Positions 1 to 9,546 of a stretch of 64,000 bases of DNA are shown here, in pieces. The position numbers and the translations under genes were made by a program. Below the pieces are notes generated by a model, which did no database searches, had not been told where the DNA came from, and saw nothing but the letters and a program-made list of their open reading frames with translations. The stretch's first letter is position 1; each line of letters opens with the position of its first letter. Source of the DNA: Paenibacillus tundrae (GTDB lineage Bacteria > Bacillota > Bacilli > Paenibacillales > Paenibacillaceae); the NCBI RefSeq assembly GCF_036884255.1, contig NZ_CP145605.1, positions 154,501 through 218,500 on the forward strand. The letters are read 5' to 3'.

Positions 1-117
1 ATCCTGTTGAGATACAGATTGAAATGCAAGTGGACGAATGAATTGATGCAAGAATCGATATACAGACTTACAGACTGCTGCACGATCCAAATTACTGACT
101 CGGGGTGAATGATACAA

Positions 118-1344
118 ATGTCTAAACCAAAAGGCTTCGAGAAACCAACGGGTTTCCGTGACTATACACCGCTTGTCGTGAACAAGCTGAGAACGATTGA
201 GCGAAATGCACTAGAATGCATGGAACGCTGGGGTTATCGCCAGATTATGACGCCAACGATTGAGTATTACGACACGGTAGGTGTAGCCAGCTCTACATCA
301 GATCGTAAATTGTTTAAGTTGCTGAATAGCCGAGGAACAACGCTCGTGTTGAGATCGGATCTGACAGCTCCTATTGCGAGGGTGGTATCTTCTCTACTGA
401 AGGATGAGCCGCTACCGCTCCGTTTGTCTTATCATGCGAATGTGTTCCGTTCGATTGAAGAGGAAGCGGGACGTGAAGCGGAGTTTTTCCAGACGGGTGT
501 TGAACTCGTAGGTGATGATTCTCCTGAAGCGGATGCAGAAGTGGTTGCTTTGGCCATTGCCTCATTACAGGCAGCAGGCGTGTCTTCTTTTAAAATAGCG
601 ATGGGTCACATGGGTTTCCTGAATGGATTGTTGGAAGAGGTTATCCCGGGTCAGACTGCACAGCAGCAAGAATTGAAGAAGGGATTGCTCGGGCGGGACT
701 ACGTTGGTTATCGGGAGTCTATTGAAGCGCTTGATCTTGAACCGAAGCTGAAGGCGCAACTTGAGGCAATTCTACGTTTGCGAGGTGGCAAAGAGATCTG
801 TGCTCAAGCAACTCAATTAAGCTCCAGTCCGGAAGCAGCAGAGTCTATCGCCCATCTGTGTGCAGTATTTGAGGTGTTAGAGGCGTATGGAGTCTCTGAG
901 CATGTGTTGATCGATCTGACGATGATTGGTGACTTCTCGTATTATACAGGTATGACATTTGAAGGTTATGCGGCCGAGCTTGGATCGCCTGTATGCAGTG
1001 GTGGACGATATGATAATCTGCTGCAGCAGTTTGGACGTGCGCTTCCGGCTACGGGATTTGCACTCAAAACAAACCGAATTATCGACGGAGTACATGGCAT
1101 TACAATAGAAGAAGAAAAGCCTGTGCTGATTGAATATCAGTCTGAATGCCGAGCTGAAGCACTTACGGAAGCAGCGCGGTTACGCAGTTTAGGAAAGAAT
1201 GTTGTGACAGCCCTTCTCTCCGAAGAGAAGAGCAATACTGAAACGGTGAAAGTAGCTGTAACCTCTGGTGAACAAGAAGTGCGGAGTGACAAGCGGTATG
1301 CCGAGGTCATTCGTTATGCATCTGAAGAAAGGGGAGCACGCTGA
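118..1344 (+). CDS. hisZ: ATP phosphoribosyltransferase regulatory subunit HisZ
   Basis: HisZ is a catalytically inactive histidyl-tRNA synthetase paralogue. It pairs with short-form HisG to make the active, histidine-sensitive ATP phosphoribosyltransferase, the first step of histidine synthesis. The 408-residue protein keeps the class II synthetase core: GFRDYTP near the N-terminus, [12 protein letters not shown] (motif 2 area) and [20 protein letters not shown] and ATGFAL later. An ATG at 109 is in frame, but GGGGTG at 102-107 is spaced correctly only for the ATG at 118. It lies directly before hisG, as in Bacillus. A full HisS is unlikely, because the C-terminal anticodon-binding region is weak and the gene heads a his operon. 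Confidence 0.93.
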   Translation: MSKPKGFEKPTGFRDYTPLVVNKLRTIERNALECMERWGYRQIMTPTIEYYDTVGVASSTSDRKLFKLLNSRGTTLVLRSDLTAPIARVVSSLLKDEPLPLRLSYHANVFRSIEEEAGREAEFFQTGVELVGDDSPEADAEVVALAIASLQAAGVSSFKIAMGHMGFLNGLLEEVIPGQTAQQQELKKGLLGRDYVGYRESIEALDLEPKLKAQLEAILRLRGGKEICAQATQLSSSPEAAESIAHLCAVFEVLEAYGVSEHVLIDLTMIGDFSYYTGMTFEGYAAELGSPVCSGGRYDNLLQQFGRALPATGFALKTNRIIDGVHGITIEEEKPVLIEYQSECRAEALTEAARLRSLGKNVVTALLSEEKSNTETVKVAVTSGEQEVRSDKRYAEVIRYASEERGAR

Positions 1345-1345
1345 G

Positions 1346-2005
1346 ATGTCGGATATTTTGAAGGTAGCAATGCCAAAGGGACGAATCTATAAAAAAGCTT
1401 CAAAGTTATTCCGTGAAGCAGGTCTCGACATTCCCATTGATGTGGATGACACGCGCAAGCTGGTGATCGAGGTGCCGGAAGCTGGCATGGAGTTTATTAT
1501 GGCGAAGCCTGTGGATGTCCCAACCTATGTAGAATATGGTGTGGCTGATATCGGGATCGTGGGCAAGGACGTACTGCTTGAGGAAAACCGGGATGTCTAT
1601 GAGCTGCTCAACTTGGGAATTGCACAATGCCGGATGTCCGTTATTGGGCTTCCTGATTGGAAGCCAGGTATTCAGCAACGGGTAGCAACCAAATACCCGA
1701 TCATTGCTTCCCAATATTTCAGAGAACAAGGACAGCAGGTGGAAGTCATTAAGCTGAACGGCTCTATTGAGCTTGCGCCACTAATTGGCCTAGCTGACCG
1801 AATCGTCGATCTAGTAGAGACGGGGCAGACGCTACGTGAGAATGGACTGGTGGAAATGAATTCGATTCTTGATATCACCAGCCGCCTTATTGCCAACCGG
1901 GTTAGTTATCGGATGAAGAATGATCGGATTCAATCGTTATGCGATGCATTGCAGAGGGTTATTCCAGCATCGACGGAGACGCCTGGTGGGATACTGAGAG
2001 GCTGA
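1346..2005 (+). CDS. hisG: ATP phosphoribosyltransferase, short form HisG
   Basis: Catalyses condensation of ATP and PRPP to phosphoribosyl-ATP, the committed step of histidine synthesis. The 219-residue protein starts [18 protein letters not shown] and holds the PRPP-binding type segment [19 protein letters not shown]. Its length is that of the short HisG family, which lacks the C-terminal regulatory domain and needs HisZ, here the gene immediately upstream. The reading frame extends back to 1268, but GGGGAG at 1331-1336 sets the start at 1346, one base after the hisZ stop. A 173-bp spacer follows before hisD. Confidence 0.95.
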   Translation: MSDILKVAMPKGRIYKKASKLFREAGLDIPIDVDDTRKLVIEVPEAGMEFIMAKPVDVPTYVEYGVADIGIVGKDVLLEENRDVYELLNLGIAQCRMSVIGLPDWKPGIQQRVATKYPIIASQYFREQGQQVEVIKLNGSIELAPLIGLADRIVDLVETGQTLRENGLVEMNSILDITSRLIANRVSYRMKNDRIQSLCDALQRVIPASTETPGGILRG

Positions 2006-2178
2006 CGAAAGCCTCTTAGCTTATTATCATGGACATGTAGCAGGCCTCGTAAATGCGTAGCGGAGCATGGTGTTCTAAGACTACACTTGGAGCGAAATTG
2101 CGGCTTGATAGAAATTATGGATATCAAAGAATGACCATATAGTATGGTGGTATTACAGGAGAGAAGGAGGTTATATGC
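2006..2178. other. hisG-hisD spacer
   Basis: This non-coding stretch lies inside the his operon. It contains GTAGCGGAGC at about 2057-2066, a string also present in the inverted-repeat element at 4911-5114, so it may carry a decayed piece of a related repeat. The hisD ribosome-binding site (GGAGG, 2166-2170) ends it. No terminator with a U-tract is visible, so readthrough from hisG to hisD is likely. Confidence 0.4.
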
Positions 2179-3483
2179 ATGAAGATTGTACCTGCACGGG
2201 AGTTTAATCTGAAGCGGGAAGTCGAATATGGTACACCTGAGCAAAATGAAACTGTACGGCGCATTGTCAGTGACATCCGCCGAGAAGGCGATACTGCGTT
2301 GCTCCGATACACAGAGCAACTGGATCGGACGAAGCTCGCGGCTTCAGAGCTTCGTGTGCCGCAGGCAGAGCTACAAGCAGCGTATGCCGCGGTGGAGCCA
2401 TCTTTTGTGACGGCGATTCGGCAGGCCGCCGACAACATTCGTGCGTTTCATGAGAAGCAGAAACGCAATTCTTGGATGGATTGGCAGCCAGACGGCAGTC
2501 TGCTGGGCCAGGTAATCCGACCGCTGAAGCGGGTCGGTGTATATGTACCTGGCGGCAAAGCAGCGTATCCTTCGTCAGTGCTGATGAATGTGATTCCGGC
2601 ACAGGTAGCAGGTGTGCCGGAGATTGTTCTGGTGACGCCGCCATCCACGAATGGCGGCGAAGGCATTAACCCGTACATTCTCGTGGCTGCCGCGGAAGCA
2701 GGCGTAAGCGAGATGTACCGGGTTGGCGGCGCGCAAGCCATCGCCGCCCTCGCCTATGGCACGGAGAGTATTGCCCCGGTGGATAAGATCTGTGGACCGG
2801 GCAATATTTACGTGGCGCTCGCGAAGCGCGAGGTGTATGGGGCGGTCGATATCGATAGTATCGCGGGGCCGAGTGAGATTGTGGTGCTCGCCGATGATAC
2901 GGCGAACCCGGTGTATGTTGCCGCAGACTTATTGTCGCAGGCAGAGCATGACGAGATGGCATCGGCTATTCTCGTCACAACTTCGGCTACGCTGGCAGAA
3001 GCCGTGCAGGCCGAGGTGAAGCGGCAACTGGACGTGCTGCCGCGTAGAGATATTGCGGCTGCTTCGGTGGAGCAGTACGGGGCAATTATTGTGGTCGATT
3101 CCTTGGATGAAGGAATTGATGTGGTGAATCGCCTTGCACCGGAGCATTTAGAGATTATGGTGCAAGAGCCGATGGCTTACGCCGGACGGATTGAGAACGC
3201 TGGTGCCATCTTCTTAGGGCCATATAGCTCGGAACCGGTAGGGGATTATTTTGCCGGCCCGAATCATATTATTCCGACGAATGGCACAGCCCGATTCAGT
3301 TCACCGGTGGATGTGGATGATTTTATTAAGAAATCCAGCTTGATCTATTACAGCAAGGAAGCGTTGCTCCAGAACGGAGCGGCTATTATAGAATTGGCTC
3401 GGCATGAAGGGCTTGAAGGTCACGCCCGCGCAATCGCTGTGCGGTTAGAACAGGAAGGAAAGGCGGAATCAGATAATGGATAA
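2179..3483 (+). CDS. hisD: Histidinol dehydrogenase HisD
   Basis: Zinc enzyme that oxidises L-histidinol to L-histidine in two NAD-dependent steps, the end of the pathway. The 434-residue protein is the usual family length. It shows [58 protein letters not shown] (the zinc-ligand region) and [11 protein letters not shown] followed by [15 protein letters not shown]. The start at 2179 has GGAGG at 2166-2170, eight bases away; the ATG at 2175 is out of frame. The gene overlaps hisB by 8 bases, which implies translational coupling. Confidence 0.97.
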   Translation: MKIVPAREFNLKREVEYGTPEQNETVRRIVSDIRREGDTALLRYTEQLDRTKLAASELRVPQAELQAAYAAVEPSFVTAIRQAADNIRAFHEKQKRNSWMDWQPDGSLLGQVIRPLKRVGVYVPGGKAAYPSSVLMNVIPAQVAGVPEIVLVTPPSTNGGEGINPYILVAAAEAGVSEMYRVGGAQAIAALAYGTESIAPVDKICGPGNIYVALAKREVYGAVDIDSIAGPSEIVVLADDTANPVYVAADLLSQAEHDEMASAILVTTSATLAEAVQAEVKRQLDVLPRRDIAAASVEQYGAIIVVDSLDEGIDVVNRLAPEHLEIMVQEPMAYAGRIENAGAIFLGPYSSEPVGDYFAGPNHIIPTNGTARFSSPVDVDDFIKKSSLIYYSKEALLQNGAAIIELARHEGLEGHARAIAVRLEQEGKAESDNG

Positions 3484-4105
3484 TCAAGAGAATGGTTTGG
3501 AACTAGAGAACAAAGGTGCTGTGCGCGAGGCACAGGTAGACCGAAAAACGAATGAGACCAATATTCAACTCGCATTTTCCGTCGATGGAACGGGTCAATC
3601 GGTGATTGAGACGGATGTTCCTTTTCTGAATCACATGCTGGATCTGTTCACGAAGCACGGGCAATTCGATCTAAACGTACAAGCGCGTGGGGACATTGAT
3701 ATTGATGATCACCACACTGTAGAGGACATTGGGATCTGTCTCGGACAGACTTTACGTGAAGCATTGGGTGACAAACGAGGCATTAAGCGTTATGCCAGTG
3801 TATTCGTACCTATGGATGAGGCTCTCGCTCAGGTCATCATTGATGTCAGCAACCGTCCTCACTTTGAGTATCGTGCAGAATATCCATCCCAGCAGGTAGG
3901 TAGCTTCTCGACAGAGCTTGTGCATGAGTTTCTGTGGAAATTGGCATTGGAAGCTCGGATTACCTTACATGTGATTGTGCACTACGGACAGAACACACAT
4001 CATATGATTGAAGCTATATTCAAGGCACTTGGTCGGGCATTGGATGAGGCAACGATGATTGATCCACGTGTAACGGGTGTGCCTTCCACGAAGGGAGTGC
4101 TGTAG
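3476..4105 (+). CDS. hisB: Imidazoleglycerol-phosphate dehydratase HisB
   Basis: Manganese enzyme that dehydrates imidazole glycerol phosphate to imidazole acetol phosphate. The 209-residue protein has the expected metal-binding segments [39 protein letters not shown] and [15 protein letters not shown]. It is the monofunctional type, without a fused HAD phosphatase; histidinol-phosphate phosphatase is supplied by the PHP protein at 7421-8260. The first 20 residues are acidic and poorly conserved-looking, so a slightly later start cannot be excluded. It overlaps hisD by 8 bases and precedes hisH by 3. Confidence 0.96.
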   Translation: MDNQENGLELENKGAVREAQVDRKTNETNIQLAFSVDGTGQSVIETDVPFLNHMLDLFTKHGQFDLNVQARGDIDIDDHHTVEDIGICLGQTLREALGDKRGIKRYASVFVPMDEALAQVIIDVSNRPHFEYRAEYPSQQVGSFSTELVHEFLWKLALEARITLHVIVHYGQNTHHMIEAIFKALGRALDEATMIDPRVTGVPSTKGVL

Positions 4106-4108
4106 ACG

Positions 4109-4717
4109 ATGGCGATTGCAATTGTCGATTACGGTATGGGGAACCTGCACAGCGTCGGCAAAGCGGTCGAACGTCTAGGCTATGAAGTGCTGGTAACGGG
4201 AGACCGTGAGGCAATTCTGGGTGCAGATGGTGTGATTCTGCCCGGTGTAGGTGCATTTGGCGATGCGATGGAGCATCTGCGAGAGAGTGGTCTGGATGCT
4301 GTAGTTAAAGAAGCTGCTGCTGGGTCGAAGCCTCTACTCGGTATTTGTCTTGGGATGCAGTTATTGTTCAGCTCTAGCGAAGAGCACGGGGAACATGAAG
4401 GACTGAACATTTTACCGGGTAAAGTGGTGCGCTTTGCCCCAGGCGAGCTGAAAGTTCCACATATGGGCTGGAACCGTCTGGAGTTCCTACAACCCGAAAG
4501 CCCGTTGTTGGCTGGTCTGGATGCAGGACACGTGTATTTCGTCCATTCATATCATGCAGTTACTGAAGTGCAAAGTGATCTACTGGCAGTCACCGATTAC
4601 GGACATCCTGTGACGGCAATTGTGGGTAGAGGATCAAACTTCGGTATGCAGTTCCATCCGGAAAAAAGCGGCGAGCTAGGTATGAAGCTTCTGGGTAATT
4701 TCTTGGCTTTAACGTAA
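4109..4717 (+). CDS. hisH: Imidazole glycerol phosphate synthase glutaminase subunit HisH
   Basis: Class I glutamine amidotransferase that supplies ammonia to HisF for making imidazole glycerol phosphate and AICAR. The 202-residue protein has the oxyanion-loop segment LPGVGAFGDAM, the nucleophile elbow LLGICLGMQLLF (Cys80) and the His-Glu pair in GMQFHPEKSG. MGWNRLEF and YFVHSYHAV are also typical. It starts 3 bases after hisB. Unlike in compact his operons, about 430 bp with an inverted-repeat element separate it from hisA. Confidence 0.96.
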   Translation: MAIAIVDYGMGNLHSVGKAVERLGYEVLVTGDREAILGADGVILPGVGAFGDAMEHLRESGLDAVVKEAAAGSKPLLGICLGMQLLFSSSEEHGEHEGLNILPGKVVRFAPGELKVPHMGWNRLEFLQPESPLLAGLDAGHVYFVHSYHAVTEVQSDLLAVTDYGHPVTAIVGRGSNFGMQFHPEKSGELGMKLLGNFLALT

Positions 4718-4910
4718 ACGTAAACGGGCTGTATATGTTTGAGCATTAATATGTTCAAATTAGAGCTTCACCGGAATGATCTGAATAACTCGCGTAAGAC
4801 AACGTAATTTGTTATTCGTTATATTGAGGTCAGATTGGATCATCGTGCAAGAGAGTAGTGAGCTCTGAAATGAAATGCTACTCTAAACTAAATATCAGCT
4901 ATAAGTGCGT
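4718..4910. other. Structured intergenic segment after hisH
   Basis: No gene is seen here. Nested inverted repeats are visible: ATGATC (4776-4781) with GATCAT (4838-4843) outside, and GAATAAC (4783-4789) with GTTATTC (4811-4817) inside. There is no U-tract after the outer arm, so this does not look like an ordinary terminator. It may fold in the polycistronic his mRNA. Confidence 0.4.
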
Positions 4911-5114
4911 GTTCAAAAAGGACGGTTTTCAGTACCGAGAAGATGGGATGAAGCTAGAAATGGAGTAGCGGAGCGTAGGCAGGACTGCGTGAGCAACTAC
5001 ATTGTTTCCGAAGGAAACAAGCTGCGTAAGCATCCATTTATTTCGGGTGAATTCCATATTCGATGCTGAGATGCAGTCAGGCATTCTTCGTAATCAAAAG
5101 CAGACTTTTTGAAC
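4911..5114. repeat. Inverted-repeat (MITE-like) intergenic element
   Basis: The 204-bp segment is bounded by perfect 10-bp terminal inverted repeats, GTTCAAAAAG at 4911-4920 and CTTTTTGAAC at 5105-5114. Similarity continues inward (TTTT after a 5-base divergent block) and less exactly outward. An internal TTTCC-GAA-GGAAA hairpin lies around 5009-5021. It encodes no protein of note. Its form resembles non-autonomous or REP-like elements of Paenibacillus intergenic regions; the family name is not known to me. It ends 33 bases before the hisA start. Confidence 0.6.
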
Positions 5115-5147
5115 AACCTCTATAAAGCGATAATCAGGAGGGCTTGT

Positions 5148-5882
5148 ATGTCATCTTTTATCATATATCCAGCAATTGATATCCGGGACGGTAAATGTGT
5201 AAGACTGGTGCAAGGCGATTACAATCAGGAGACGGTATACAACGATGACCCTGTACAAGTTGCCCTATCTTGGGAGAAGCAAGGCGGTACATATGTTCAT
5301 CTCGTAGATCTGGATGGTGCTAAGGCTGGACATCCCGTTAATGATGAGCTAATCGGTCGCATCGCTTCAGCAGTCAACGTGCCTGTTCAGGTTGGTGGCG
5401 GTCTTCGTACAGTTGCCGATGTGGAGCGTCTGCTCGGACTTGGCGTTAGCCGACTTATTATTGGAACAGCGGCGATTGAGGATCGTGCTTTTACGGAGGA
5501 AGTGTTGGGACGCTACGGTGATAAGGTTGCTATCGGGATCGATGCTCGTAACGGTTATGTCGCTACACGAGGCTGGCTCGAAACATCAGAGGTTCAGGCT
5601 GAAGTGCTGGCGAAGGAGCTGGCTGCATTCGGCGCAGAAACATTTATCTTCACTGATATTTCTCGGGACGGCATGATGCAAGGGCCAAATGTGGAAGCGA
5701 TTGTGTCTCTAGCGAAGGCAAGCGGCAGAACCGTTATTGCTTCCGGTGGTGTGAGTGTTATGGATGATCTACTTCGCCTTAGCCGCCATGCAGATGATGG
5801 CGTTGGTGGAGCAATCGTGGGCAAAGCGCTATATACAGGTAGCATCGATCTGACTGAAGCGGTACGTTCGGTGAATAAATAA
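5148..5882 (+). CDS. hisA: ProFAR isomerase HisA
   Basis: Isomerises 5'-ProFAR to PRFAR, the fourth step of histidine synthesis. The 244-residue (beta/alpha)8 barrel shows the duplicated half-barrel phosphate-binding motifs of the HisA/HisF family: [15 protein letters not shown] at the N-terminus, VGGGLRT in the first half and [12 protein letters not shown] in the second, with VHLVDLDGA between. The frame extends back to 5109, but AGGAGGG at 5136-5142 fixes the ATG at 5148 and keeps the gene out of the repeat element's end. It precedes hisF by 31 bases. Confidence 0.96.
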   Translation: MSSFIIYPAIDIRDGKCVRLVQGDYNQETVYNDDPVQVALSWEKQGGTYVHLVDLDGAKAGHPVNDELIGRIASAVNVPVQVGGGLRTVADVERLLGLGVSRLIIGTAAIEDRAFTEEVLGRYGDKVAIGIDARNGYVATRGWLETSEVQAEVLAKELAAFGAETFIFTDISRDGMMQGPNVEAIVSLAKASGRTVIASGGVSVMDDLLRLSRHADDGVGGAIVGKALYTGSIDLTEAVRSVNK

Positions 5883-5913
5883 GCGAGATATTCGGGTAGA
5901 GAGGAAGAGGAGC

Positions 5914-6675
5914 ATGCTGGCAAAAAGAATCATTCCTTGTCTGGACGTGAAGGACGGGCGGGTTGTCAAAGGCGTTAACTTCGTCAATCTCCGCGATGCG
6001 GGTGATCCGGTTGAGCTGGCGGCGCTATATGATCGTGAGGGTGCCGACGAACTGGTATTCCTCGATATTTCCGCTTCGGTAGAAGGACGAGAAACGATGG
6101 AAGAAGTCGTACGTCAAACGGCTGGCGAAATTGCGATTCCATTTACGGTGGGTGGAGGTATCTCCAAGGTTGAAGATATGAAACGTATTTTGCGAGCAGG
6201 CGCGGACAAAATTGCCGTTAATACAGCAGCAGTGCTTAATCCTCAGTTAATTGCAGATGGGGCACGTCGTTTTGGTTCCCAGTGTATTGTGGTAGCGGTG
6301 GATGCCAAGTACAACGATGCTTGGGGCGAGTGGGAAGTCTATACCCATGGAGGCCGGAAAGCTTCAGGAATCAAGGCGCTGGAATGGGTCAAGCAGGCTG
6401 AAGAACTAGGAGCAGGTGAAATTTTGCTGACAAGCATGGATGCTGACGGCACCAAAGATGGCTTCGATCTAAAGCTGACGGCTGCTGTATCTGAATTGGT
6501 GCGTATACCGGTTATCGCCTCAGGCGGTGCCGGCAAGGAATCCCACTTCTACGATGTGTTCACGGCGGGTAAAGCGGATGCGGGGCTCGCGGCAACGATA
6601 TTCCATTATAAAGAAATCGCCGTACCGGTACTAAAACAACATTTGAGCGAACAAGGGGTGGAGATCCGTGAGTAA
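5914..6675 (+). CDS. hisF: Imidazole glycerol phosphate synthase cyclase subunit HisF
   Basis: Cyclase half of the HisHF complex, converting PRFAR plus ammonia from HisH to imidazole glycerol phosphate and AICAR. The 253-residue barrel begins [20 protein letters not shown] with the catalytic Asp region, and has [32 protein letters not shown] (second catalytic Asp) and [27 protein letters not shown] lies ahead of the ATG. Its end overlaps the GTG start of hisIE by 8 bases. Confidence 0.97.
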   Translation: MLAKRIIPCLDVKDGRVVKGVNFVNLRDAGDPVELAALYDREGADELVFLDISASVEGRETMEEVVRQTAGEIAIPFTVGGGISKVEDMKRILRAGADKIAVNTAAVLNPQLIADGARRFGSQCIVVAVDAKYNDAWGEWEVYTHGGRKASGIKALEWVKQAEELGAGEILLTSMDADGTKDGFDLKLTAAVSELVRIPVIASGGAGKESHFYDVFTAGKADAGLAATIFHYKEIAVPVLKQHLSEQGVEIRE

Positions 6676-7408
6676 TACAAGAAATGAAATTAAGGAACAA
6701 TTGTCCCTTACACAGGTAGTGGAGCATATCCGCTGGAACGATGGATTGGTACCTGCCATTGTACAGGATGCTGAAACTCGCGAAGTTTTGATGATGGCTT
6801 ACATGAACCGGGAGTCTTTGAAGCTGTCGCTGGAATCTGGTGAAACGTGGTTCTGGTCACGCTCTCGTCAAGAGCTATGGCACAAAGGAGCAACATCAGG
6901 CAACGTACAACAGATCACTTCGCTAAAATATGATTGTGATGGTGATACGTTACTTGTTGAGGTTAAACCGAATGGACCAGCTTGTCACACAGGTGAAGTG
7001 ACTTGTTTCCACAATGAAATCACTGGTTTGCCGGAAACGTCCGAACAAGCAAGCGAAGCGAATAGCACGTCTTCTGGTCAGAATGATGCCGCGCTGAGCG
7101 ACGTGGAGGCACGTTTTGCTGTACTTGGTGAACTTGAATCTGTCATTGCTGAACGTGAGCGTGAGCGCCCAGAAGGGGCTTATACGACATATCTGTTCGA
7201 CAAGGGCGTTGATAAAATTCTCAAAAAAATCGGTGAAGAAGCATCGGAGACGATCATTGCCGCGAAAAATAAAGATAATGACGAGCTGCGTCTGGAAGTC
7301 AGTGACCTCATGTATCACTTGCTCGTTCTCCTTCAAGAGCGCAAGTTGCCACTGGACGATATTATGTCAGAGCTGAGCCGTCGTCACGAGCGGCCTCGTC
7401 GCGATTAG
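6668..7408 (+). CDS. hisIE: Bifunctional phosphoribosyl-AMP cyclohydrolase / phosphoribosyl-ATP pyrophosphohydrolase HisIE
   Basis: Carries out steps two and three of the pathway. Residues about 15-120 are the HisI domain, with [19 protein letters not shown] and the zinc/magnesium site in [11 protein letters not shown] and [12 protein letters not shown]. Residues about 150-240 are the HisE domain, with [20 protein letters not shown] and [20 protein letters not shown] Ser/Ala-rich linker joins them. It starts with GTG inside the hisF end (8-base overlap). B. subtilis has the same fusion. Confidence 0.96.
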   Translation: MSNTRNEIKEQLSLTQVVEHIRWNDGLVPAIVQDAETREVLMMAYMNRESLKLSLESGETWFWSRSRQELWHKGATSGNVQQITSLKYDCDGDTLLVEVKPNGPACHTGEVTCFHNEITGLPETSEQASEANSTSSGQNDAALSDVEARFAVLGELESVIAERERERPEGAYTTYLFDKGVDKILKKIGEEASETIIAAKNKDNDELRLEVSDLMYHLLVLLQERKLPLDDIMSELSRRHERPRRD

Positions 7409-7420
7409 GAGGAGACAGGC

Positions 7421-8260
7421 GTGCGAATAGACTATCATACACATCATGAGCGGTGTGGTCATGCCGTTGGTAAGTTGGAAGAGTATGTGAAGCGTGGCGT
7501 AGACATTGGGCTATCCCAGATTGGGCTGTCTGATCATATGCCGTTACTCCATGTAGATCCAGCCAATTATTATCCCGAGATGGCTATGCCGATGGATGAA
7601 CTTCCACGCTATGTTGAGGAATGTTTCTCCCTGAAAGAGAAATATCGTGGTCAGATCGATGTACGTGTCGGTCTGGAGGGCGATTACATTGAAGGCTGGG
7701 AGAATGAGATTCGAGCGATTATTGAACGGTATCCGTGGGATTATGTCATTGGATCTGTGCATTTCCTGGGCGAATGGGATATTACCGACTTTCGTCAAAC
7801 GTATCACTGGGAAGGGCGTAACGTGTTGGAGGTGTATCGCCAGTACTATGATGCGGTGAGTAAGGCAGCTGCAACGGGAATGTATGACATTATGGGACAT
7901 ACGGACGTCATCAAGCGATTCGGCTTCTCCCCTGCACCTAAGGAGGTAGATGAGCGTATTGCATTGGAGAATGCTGCTCTGCAAGCGATTGCTAAGAGCG
8001 GCTGTGCAATGGAGCTTAACGCCTCAGGGTTATCGAAGCCCTGTGCTGAGATGTTTCCTGGACGGCGGATGCTGACGAAAGCGATTGAGCTAGGTATCCC
8101 GTTAACGCTTGGTTCGGACGCGCATGATCCTTTGAAGCTGGGGGATTACCTACCTGAGGCAGAAGCACTCTTGCGTGAGTTGGGGTGCACCGAGGTGGCT
8201 GTCTTTGAAAGTCGCCGTCGCTCTTTCGTTCCTTTAAATGGAGGAGACAGTAGAGTATAA
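7421..8260 (+). CDS. hisJ: Histidinol-phosphatase, PHP family (HisJ/HisK type)
   Basis: Dephosphorylates histidinol phosphate. The 279-residue protein has the PHP metal-ligand motifs in order: DYHTHHERCGHA at the N-terminus, GLSDHMPL, EGDYIEG, GSVHFLGEWD, MGHTDVIKRFG and TLGSDAHDPLKLGDY. The GTG start has AGGAGGAGA just upstream and lies 12 bases after hisIE, so it is part of the operon. In B. subtilis the equivalent gene is outside the his operon. With this gene the operon lacks only the aminotransferase HisC. Confidence 0.92.
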   Translation: MRIDYHTHHERCGHAVGKLEEYVKRGVDIGLSQIGLSDHMPLLHVDPANYYPEMAMPMDELPRYVEECFSLKEKYRGQIDVRVGLEGDYIEGWENEIRAIIERYPWDYVIGSVHFLGEWDITDFRQTYHWEGRNVLEVYRQYYDAVSKAAATGMYDIMGHTDVIKRFGFSPAPKEVDERIALENAALQAIAKSGCAMELNASGLSKPCAEMFPGRRMLTKAIELGIPLTLGSDAHDPLKLGDYLPEAEALLRELGCTEVAVFESRRRSFVPLNGGDSRV

Positions 8261-8324
8261 TAAGGTTGAAAATAACCTTATTCATAAGGGATTATATAGG
8301 GACTTCAACCCTCGGGAGGGCATT

Positions 8325-9272
8325 ATGCAGCAATCGTTACGTATTTTTTCCGGTTCATCGAACCCGAAGCTGGCAGAACAAGTATGCGACAAGCTGGGAG
8401 TACAGCTAGGCAAGATCAAGCTGTCCCGGTTCAAGAGCGGAGAGATATACGTTCACTATGAAGAGACTATTCGTAACTGTGATGTGTTTCTAATTCAGTC
8501 GTTGTCTAACCCGATTAATGAGCTGTTCGTTGAACTGCTCGTTATGATCGATGCTGCGAAGCGAGCTTCTGCTCGGACAGTGAACATCATCGTTCCCTAT
8601 TATGGATATGCTCGTCAGGAGCGTAAGTCAGCCCCGCGCGAACCGATCTCAGCCAAAATGGTTGCCGATGTGTTGACCACGGCTGGAGCGAACCGGGTTG
8701 TGACGATTGACCTCCATGCAGCAGCTATCCAAGGATTCTTCAATATTCCGGTGGATCATATGACATCATTAGATTTAATCAGTGAGTATTTGCTAAGCAA
8801 AGGTATTGAACATCCAGTTGTTGTCTCCCCGGATGCTGGGCGTGCCTCTATGGCAGAGAAGCTAGCGAACCGGCTGGATTCACCTTTTGCTATCATGATC
8901 AAGAAGAGACCAAGCCATAACGAATCTATCATTACCCATGTCATTGGTGATGTTGAAGGTCGCACACCGATCATTATTGAGGATCTGATTGATACAGGCA
9001 CGACCATTCTGAATGTCGTTGAGGGACTCAAGGAGCGCGGCTCCAATAATGTATACGTATGTGCTACACACGGGTTGTTCTCCGATGGAGCATTAGCGAA
9101 ACTCAATCATCCTTCGATAGCTGAGGTGGTTGTTACCGATTCAATTGCACTGCCAGATGATCATCCTGAGTGCTTCAAAGTATTACCCGTTGCTCCGATG
9201 CTGGCAAGAGCCATTCGTATTATCGTCGATGGCGGCTCTATGGCAACACTGTTTAAAGATTCTGGTATCTAA
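8325..9272 (+). CDS. prs: Ribose-phosphate pyrophosphokinase (PRPP synthetase)
   Basis: Makes PRPP from ribose 5-phosphate and ATP; PRPP is the substrate of HisG and of purine, pyrimidine and tryptophan synthesis. The 315-residue protein starts MQQSLRIFSGSSNPKLAEQ and shows ISAKMVADVLTTAGA, TIDLHAAAIQGFF and the PRPP-binding loop IIIEDLIDTGTTI. The frame runs back to 8238, but GGGAGGG at 8314-8320 fixes the ATG at 8325. Placement at the end of the his operon suggests substrate supply. Bacilli usually carry another prs near gcaD, so this may be a second copy. Confidence 0.94.
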   Translation: MQQSLRIFSGSSNPKLAEQVCDKLGVQLGKIKLSRFKSGEIYVHYEETIRNCDVFLIQSLSNPINELFVELLVMIDAAKRASARTVNIIVPYYGYARQERKSAPREPISAKMVADVLTTAGANRVVTIDLHAAAIQGFFNIPVDHMTSLDLISEYLLSKGIEHPVVVSPDAGRASMAEKLANRLDSPFAIMIKKRPSHNESIITHVIGDVEGRTPIIIEDLIDTGTTILNVVEGLKERGSNNVYVCATHGLFSDGALAKLNHPSIAEVVVTDSIALPDDHPECFKVLPVAPMLARAIRIIVDGGSMATLFKDSGI

Positions 9273-9311
9273 TGAAGGATCGGAGAATGATTTTTACTCC
9301 ATAGAGTTGTT

Positions 9312-9347
9312 CCGTGTCTGAGTTGTCTGCTCAGCACGGCTTTTTTG
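9312..9347 (+). terminator. Terminator of the his operon
   Basis: Stem CCGTG/CACGG plus CTGAG/CTCAG with one bulged T, followed by TTTTTTGTTT. It closes the his-prs operon 40 bases after prs. Confidence 0.85.
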
Positions 9348-9436
9348 TTTTATTCATAAGACGGGCAGAATTCCAGGCAGTCAATTCCTTGGTTGCTCTT
9401 CTGAAGCATGTGCTATAATAACATCAAAATAAATTT

Positions 9437-9451
9437 ATGAGAGCGCTTTAA
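9437..9451 (+). promoter_or_regulatory. Candidate cre (CcpA) site upstream of the AraC regulator
   Basis: ATGAGAGCGCTTTAA resembles the cre core (TGWAANCGNTNWCA) with two or three mismatches around an intact GCGC centre. A TATAAT hexamer lies at 9414-9419, so the site would fall just downstream of transcription start. Both are inferred from sequence only. Confidence 0.45.
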
Positions 9452-9546
9452 TATGGGATGATCCAGCCCAGAGGTGCGACAGATGATAAACAATAGAACT
9501 GCGTCCGATTCTGTGGTCGGCATCGTGGAGTGAGGAGTGGGGTCGA

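Noticed and set aside
1268..1345. Longer hisG start
   Set aside because: It would overlap the hisZ C-terminus and has no RBS, while the ATG at 1346 has one and gives the normal family N-terminus.
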